From: Chloroflexia bacterium | Lineage (GTDB): Bacteria > Chloroflexota > Chloroflexia > QHBQ01 > JADMIH01 | Assembly (NCBI GenBank): GCA_025927935.1 | Contig: JAICKM010000200.1 | Span: 1 to 10,120 of the forward strand | DNA: 10,120 bases | Direction: 5' to 3' | Shown here: in pieces, positions 6,958 through 10,120 of the stretch | How the letters are laid out: the number at the start of each line of letters is the position of its first letter | How positions within the stretch are numbered: the stretch's first letter is position 1 | Notes under the pieces: model-generated | The model's database searches: none | Seen by the model: only the letters and a program-made list of their open reading frames with translations | Told to the model about the DNA's origin: nothing | Position numbers and translations under genes: made by a program

Positions 6958-7100
6958 CATATCGGGAATAGGGTTGCTCGCGAGTGCGGGCAGCCGCCGG
7001 GCGGGCGCATCGCAGCGGACGGCTGTGGCTGTCTGCTGTCCGTGTTGGCCGCCGATAGCGTCCCCGGTGAACCGCGTACCACATGGTGAAAGGCTGACCT

Positions 7101-7874
7101 ATGAAACGAATGTTGACGGGACTCCTGGCGATGGCGGTTGCGGCGTCCGCCCTGGCGACGATACCGGCTCGCGCCGACGGCATCGGCTTTCTCCTGGTGA
7201 ATCAATACGCATATATCAATCCGGCGGGCACAAAGGGCGATTGTGCTCATATCCAACCCGATCAAGTGGATACCAATTCCCTCTTAGTCCTGGCCGTGGG
7301 CACCAAGGGACCGAACGCCACCCTGGCCGTGCCGACCGATGCATCCGGTGATGTCTGGCAGCAGGCCGTATACGTGACCGACGGCGGCCCGGAAACCGGC
7401 CGCACACTGGCCGTGTTCTGGACCAGCTACAACCCCAAGGCGCCGCCTGGTGGGCCGATCATTCATATGGATTGTAACCCGCAAGGCTACGCCGAACAGG
7501 TCATGCTTGATGTCTTCGGTTCCGCCACCCCGGCGGTTCTCGATGCGGTGGGGCACGCCAGCGGCAACGGCAAGTATACGCAAGCTATCCAGGCGGATAC
7601 TCCCACGACCGCAGATGGCGACCTGGTGCTCGGCTACCAGAGCCAGCGCGAAGCCTATATCACGCAGGGGCGTCAGGACTGGCAGGCGTTTGATCCGGAC
7701 GCGGGCTATACGGTCGGCTCGGGCAGCATCGGCGGAGTGTACAACTCGGGCATCAAGGCCCTCACCTTCCCGGCGGGAAGCCTCCCGGCGACCAGCGCGG
7801 CCACGGTCCATCCCCGTTCGTACAAGGCGCGCCCCGCCTGGTGGGTCGGCGCCCTGGTGGCTTTCCGCCACTAG
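7101..7874 (+). CDS. Secreted protein of unknown function
   Basis: A 257-residue exported protein not assigned to any named family. The start ATG 7101 follows GAAAGG with 7-base spacing. Residues 1-25 are a Sec signal peptide (MKR, hydrophobic LTGLLAMAVAASALATI, cleavage after ARA). The mature part alternates short hydrophobic beta-like segments (SLLVLAVGTKG, TLAVPTDASGDVWQQAV, RTLAVFWTSYNP) and later has TTADGDLVLGY and a W-rich end (PAWWVGALVAF). This arrangement recalls the beta-sandwich repeats of bacterial surface proteins that read 'LLV..VG...VTD..GN.W..A...WY..N...GDL.LG', which is my recollection and not a match. Two cysteines (48 and 125) could form a disulfide. There are no transmembrane helices after the signal, no lipobox and no visible catalytic motif. 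It may bind a polymer or other ligand on the cell surface. Confidence 0.85.
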   Translation: MKRMLTGLLAMAVAASALATIPARADGIGFLLVNQYAYINPAGTKGDCAHIQPDQVDTNSLLVLAVGTKGPNATLAVPTDASGDVWQQAVYVTDGGPETGRTLAVFWTSYNPKAPPGGPIIHMDCNPQGYAEQVMLDVFGSATPAVLDAVGHASGNGKYTQAIQADTPTTADGDLVLGYQSQREAYITQGRQDWQAFDPDAGYTVGSGSIGGVYNSGIKALTFPAGSLPATSAATVHPRSYKARPAWWVGALVAFRH

Positions 7875-7896
7875 CGGCGGCGGTAATCGGCACAAC

Positions 7897-7932
7897 GAAT
7901 GAGGGCAGCCCTGTACAGGGCTGCCCTCGTTC
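7897..7932. terminator. Bidirectional palindromic terminator between convergent genes
   Basis: Bases 7901-7928 are a perfect 28-base palindrome (arms GAGGGCAGCCCTGT / ACAGGGCTGCCCTC). It is extended on both sides by GAAT and GTTC (one wobble) to an 18-bp stem. It starts 22 bases after the stop of the plus-strand gene, and a CTCTTTT run follows at 7941-7947. It also lies 76 bases beyond the stop of the minus-strand gene, so it probably ends both transcripts. Confidence 0.75.
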
Positions 7933-8007
7933 ATATGCTGCTCTTTTAGCGCGGCGACCGGGTTCAGACACTTAACCTCGTGTGCTGCCCCGGCCCAGTG
8001 CCGCCGC

Positions 8008-10120
8008 TTACGGCCCGACGCGTTGCGTGTTGAAGCCCACGTCGTCGAAGACCACGTTGTAGACCCGGCTCGCGGTATTGACCTCCCCGATCTGCACCTT
8101 GCCGATGGGTGTGGTGCCCATTTCCAGGGTGAGGGACAACGAACCGATCGGGGTGCCATCGAGCCATACTTCCGTCTGGCTCGCCGCGCCGTTGATCTTG
8201 GCGTGGAACTCCAGGGAATGCCAGCCACTCCCGGCACTCACGGACGCCGTGCTGACGAACGAGGTGGGGCTGACGTCGTTTTGCAAAGCCAGCCTGCCCG
8301 CCGTGTTGATGTAGAGATAGGCCAGCGAGCCGTCGGCGGCCGTGCGGAAACGCAGCAGATTGACCTGGCTGGTGTAGCTGACCAGGTTGAAGTAGATCCG
8401 CGCATAGCCGTCGGTGTACGTGCTGGGCAGGGTCTTCTTGGCGTAGGTGCCGCCGTTGGTGGTGTTGCCCTGGGCGGCATAGCGTCCGCTATGGGCAAGC
8501 GCTGTCTGCACAGCCAGCCCCCCGCTGCTGGTCCACGCGCTCATGCTGCCCGACTCGAACCCGTCGCTAAAGATCAGCGTGAGGGGCGGCGTGGCCGTGG
8601 CGGTACTCGTCGCGGTGACGGTCCGTGTGACCGTGGAGGTCACGGTCATGGTCGGCGTGACGGTGGGCGTGGTGGTGCGGGTGGCTGTCGCGGTTGAGCT
8701 AGCCGTGGCCGTGGCGGTCGGGGTGACGGTCGCTGTTGCCGTGGGCGTCTGAGTCGCGGTGGCGGTCGGGGTGACGGTCGCCGTTGCCGTGGGCGTCTGA
8801 GTCGCGGTGGCGGTCGGTGTCCAGGTCACCGTGGCGGTGGGCGTTAGAGTGGGTACCGGCGTCCAGGTCGCGCTGGGCGTGGCCGTGATCGTCGGTGTAT
8901 CGGTCGGCGTCGCGGTGCTCGTCGCGGTGGCGCTCACGGTCGGCGTGTCCGTTGGCGTGGCGGTGTTCGTCGCGGTTGGTGTGGCCGTGAGCACCGGCGT
9001 ATCGGTCGGCGCCGGCGTATGGGTCGGCGTATCAGCCGGCAGCGGTGTCGCGGTCTCGCTCGGCGTGGCGGTAATCGTCGGCGTATCGGTCGGCGTTGGC
9101 GTGTCCGTCGTGGTCGCCGTGGCCGTGGGCGTATCCGCCGGCAGCGGCGTCGCGGTCGCCGTCGGCGTCAGCGTACTGGTGGGCGTGTCCGTCGGCGTGG
9201 CGGTCTCGGTCGCCGTGGGCGTATGGGTCGGCGTATCGGTCGGCAGCGGTGTCAGCGTCGTGGTCTTCGTCGGCGTGTTGGTAGGGATCTCCGTGGGCGT
9301 GTTAGTGGCGGTGGCGGTCGCTGTAGCGGTCGGCGTATTGGTCGGCAGCGGTGTCGCCGTGGCGGTGGCGGTCGCTGTAGCGGTTGGCGTATCGGTCGGC
9401 GCGGGCGTGACCGTCACGGTGGGCGACGCAGTATTCGTGGGCGTTACAGTGGCGGTGTCTGTGCCGGTCGCCGTGGCGGTGCCGGTCGCCGTAGCGGTAC
9501 TGGTGGGGATCGCCGTGCTGGTCGCCGTAGTCGTGGCGGTATTGATAGGTGTCGCCGTGCTGGTCGCCGTAGCTGTGGCGGTGTTGCTGGAGGTCGCCGT
9601 AGCTGTGGCGGTGGCCGTGCGCGTTACGGTGGCCGTGCGGGTGGCGGTGCCTGCCGGCGGGGGCGTGGGCGTGCCCCCGCCGCCGCTGCCGAAGTTGTAG
9701 GACTGCACGTCGAAGGTGCGGCCCTGGGAGTCGGTGGGGGCCACCGTGACCTGCGTGCCGTTCACTGTCACCAGCAAGAAGTGGAACACCTGGCTGATAG
9801 AGGTCGGCCGGGTGGCGCTGCCGCAGGCGCTGCCGCCGCCCGCGCCGCCGTTCGCCGAATAGCTCCAGCCGATGCTGTAGGCGTCGATGGCGCTACAGTG
9901 GCTCACCGGCTCCAGCTTGCCGCCGCCGCCACCCGTGAGATAGCTAATCAGGCCGTTGGCCCCCGAGGAGAGGCTGCGCTGATAAATATGGGCGTGGCCG
10001 TTGAAGGCAATGTCTACCCCGTAGCGGCTCAGCAGCCCTTCTAGGCTGGTCGCCCCTTGCAGGAATGTGTCCGAAGTCTCGCTGGCGTTGTCCGAGTAGA
10101 GCGGGTAGTGGAACACCGCG
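8008..10120 (-). CDS. Metallophosphoesterase with long Thr/Ala/Pro linker and concanavalin/LamG-like domain (5'-truncated by window edge)
   Basis: The frame is open through the right edge; the GTG at 10116 is internal (preceded by an Ala codon, reading AVFHYPLYS), so about 703 C-terminal residues are visible. Counting from that GTG, residues 2-8 (FHYPLYS) and 37-46 ([11 protein letters not shown], His41 and His43 of GHxH) are late metal-binding motifs of calcineurin-like phosphoesterases of the purple acid phosphatase type; the earlier DxH, GDxxD and GNH motifs must lie outside. Residues about 149-512 are a low-complexity Thr/Ala/Pro linker. Residues about 515-702, from FSDGFESG to [13 protein letters not shown] and including [12 protein letters not shown] and VWLDG, resemble a concanavalin-like/LamG carbohydrate-binding fold. 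Likely role: extracellular phosphate release from organic phosphates, with the C-terminal domain binding a polymer; location is inferred because the signal peptide is not visible. No SLH or LPxTG anchor is present. Confidence 0.88.
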   Translation of the reverse strand, partial: AVFHYPLYSDNASETSDTFLQGATSLEGLLSRYGVDIAFNGHAHIYQRSLSSGANGLISYLTGGGGGKLEPVSHCSAIDAYSIGWSYSANGGAGGGSACGSATRPTSISQVFHFLLVTVNGTQVTVAPTDSQGRTFDVQSYNFGSGGGGTPTPPPAGTATRTATVTRTATATATATSSNTATATATSTATPINTATTTATSTAIPTSTATATGTATATGTDTATVTPTNTASPTVTVTPAPTDTPTATATATATATPLPTNTPTATATATATNTPTEIPTNTPTKTTTLTPLPTDTPTHTPTATETATPTDTPTSTLTPTATATPLPADTPTATATTTDTPTPTDTPTITATPSETATPLPADTPTHTPAPTDTPVLTATPTATNTATPTDTPTVSATATSTATPTDTPTITATPSATWTPVPTLTPTATVTWTPTATATQTPTATATVTPTATATQTPTATATVTPTATATASSTATATRTTTPTVTPTMTVTSTVTRTVTATSTATATPPLTLIFSDGFESGSMSAWTSSGGLAVQTALAHSGRYAAQGNTTNGGTYAKKTLPSTYTDGYARIYFNLVSYTSQVNLLRFRTAADGSLAYLYINTAGRLALQNDVSPTSFVSTASVSAGSGWHSLEFHAKINGAASQTEVWLDGTPIGSLSLTLEMGTTPIGKVQIGEVNTASRVYNVVFDDVGFNTQRVGP
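8581..9672 (-). repeat. Degenerate coding repeat encoding the Thr/Ala/Pro linker
   Basis: About 364 codons, nearly all alternating Thr with Ala, Pro, Ser or Val, with periodic [13 protein letters not shown] and TATATAT units. Asp, Asn, Glu, His and Lys are rare and the region has no Cys. The coding strand is C/A-rich, so the plus strand is strikingly G/T-rich. Such linkers are common in surface proteins of Chloroflexota and are plausible sites of O-glycosylation (inference). Confidence 0.9.
8711..8806 (-). repeat. 48-bp tandem duplication inside the linker
   Basis: Bases 8711-8758 and 8759-8806 are identical except for one synonymous change (T at 8734, C at 8782), and a third partial copy begins at 8807. 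The unit encodes 16 residues containing [16 protein letters not shown]. The near identity points to a recent in-frame slippage or unequal exchange event. Confidence 0.9.

Larger units (their letters stand above)
6712..7100. other. Intergenic region with terminator, direct repeats and promoter-like elements
   Basis: A 389-base gap between two plus-strand genes. It starts with a strong GC hairpin (6720-6753). Around 6870-6960 it becomes A/T-rich and contains a perfect TATAAT (6891-6896), two pairs of 10-base direct repeats, and an inverted repeat GGATA-TAT-TATCC (6931-6943). Small open frames here overlap these elements and look non-coding. Confidence 0.6.

Noticed and set aside
7897..7932. Palindrome as a mobile-element end or CRISPR-like repeat
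   Set aside because: It occurs once, has no target-site duplication or second end, and its position between convergent genes is explained by a terminator.
7284..8237. 317-codon minus-strand open frame spanning the convergent intergenic region
   Set aside because: It crosses the palindromic terminator and lies antisense to the secreted protein gene, and it overlaps the phosphoesterase gene in another frame.
8807..9700. 297-codon plus-strand frame of alternating Val/Gly/Ala, resembling a repeat or membrane protein
   Set aside because: It is simply the reverse complement of the Thr/Ala/Pro linker codons (ACN/GCN read as NGT/NGC). The flanking domains prove the minus strand is coding.
9019..10044. 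341-codon Arg/Gly-rich plus-strand frame, resembling a nucleic-acid-binding RGG protein
   Set aside because: Another frame of the same repeat tract, antisense to the phosphoesterase; its Arg/Gly richness comes from G-rich repeat DNA.

Overview
The window is high-GC bacterial DNA whose genes start on good Shine-Dalgarno sites, broken by A/T-richer intergenic stretches. Several traits together suggest a member of the Chloroflexota: a group 1h (actinobacterial-type, high-affinity) [NiFe]-hydrogenase, a surface protein with three C-terminal SLH repeats, and a very long Thr/Ala/Pro ('[11 protein letters not shown]'-like) linker in another exported protein. This is inferred from family distribution. 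The hydrogenase alone would also fit Actinomycetota, and no rRNA or housekeeping marker is present to settle it.

Left third (1-2766, minus strand): the small subunit gene (GTG start at 2766) is followed after 19 bases by the large subunit gene, which runs off the left edge about a dozen codons before its expected C-terminal nickel-binding motif. A sigma70-like promoter (TTGACA, 17 bases, TATTCT) lies about 430 bases upstream of the small subunit, so the operon appears to have a long untranslated leader that can form alternative hairpins.

Middle (3369-6711): two divergent genes for exported proteins flank a 550-base intergenic region. On the minus strand is a lipoprotein with a beta-propeller. 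On the plus strand is a GH99/GH71-like glycoside hydrolase fused through a proline-rich linker to three SLH domains. The plus-strand gene has a good promoter (TTGACT, 17 bases, GATAAT), a Shine-Dalgarno site and a strong GC hairpin after its stop.

Right third (6712-10120): a repeat-containing 389-base intergenic region leads to a small secreted protein of unknown function (plus strand). A near-perfect palindromic hairpin separates it from a convergent gene on the minus strand. That gene encodes the C-terminal part of a calcineurin-like metallophosphoesterase, a roughly 364-residue Thr/Ala/Pro linker and a concanavalin/LamG-like C-terminal domain; its N-terminus lies beyond the right edge.

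The hydrogenase would oxidise trace H2 and feed electrons to respiration. The four genes to its right all appear to encode exported or cell-surface proteins, possibly an envelope or polysaccharide and phosphate scavenging set. No functional link between the two blocks can be shown from the sequence. No mobile element, CRISPR array, tRNA or rRNA was recognised, and I found no strong evidence of a wholly new system. The least explained items are the secreted protein at 7101-7874, an 11-base promoter motif shared between two secreted-protein genes, and the structured hydrogenase leader.
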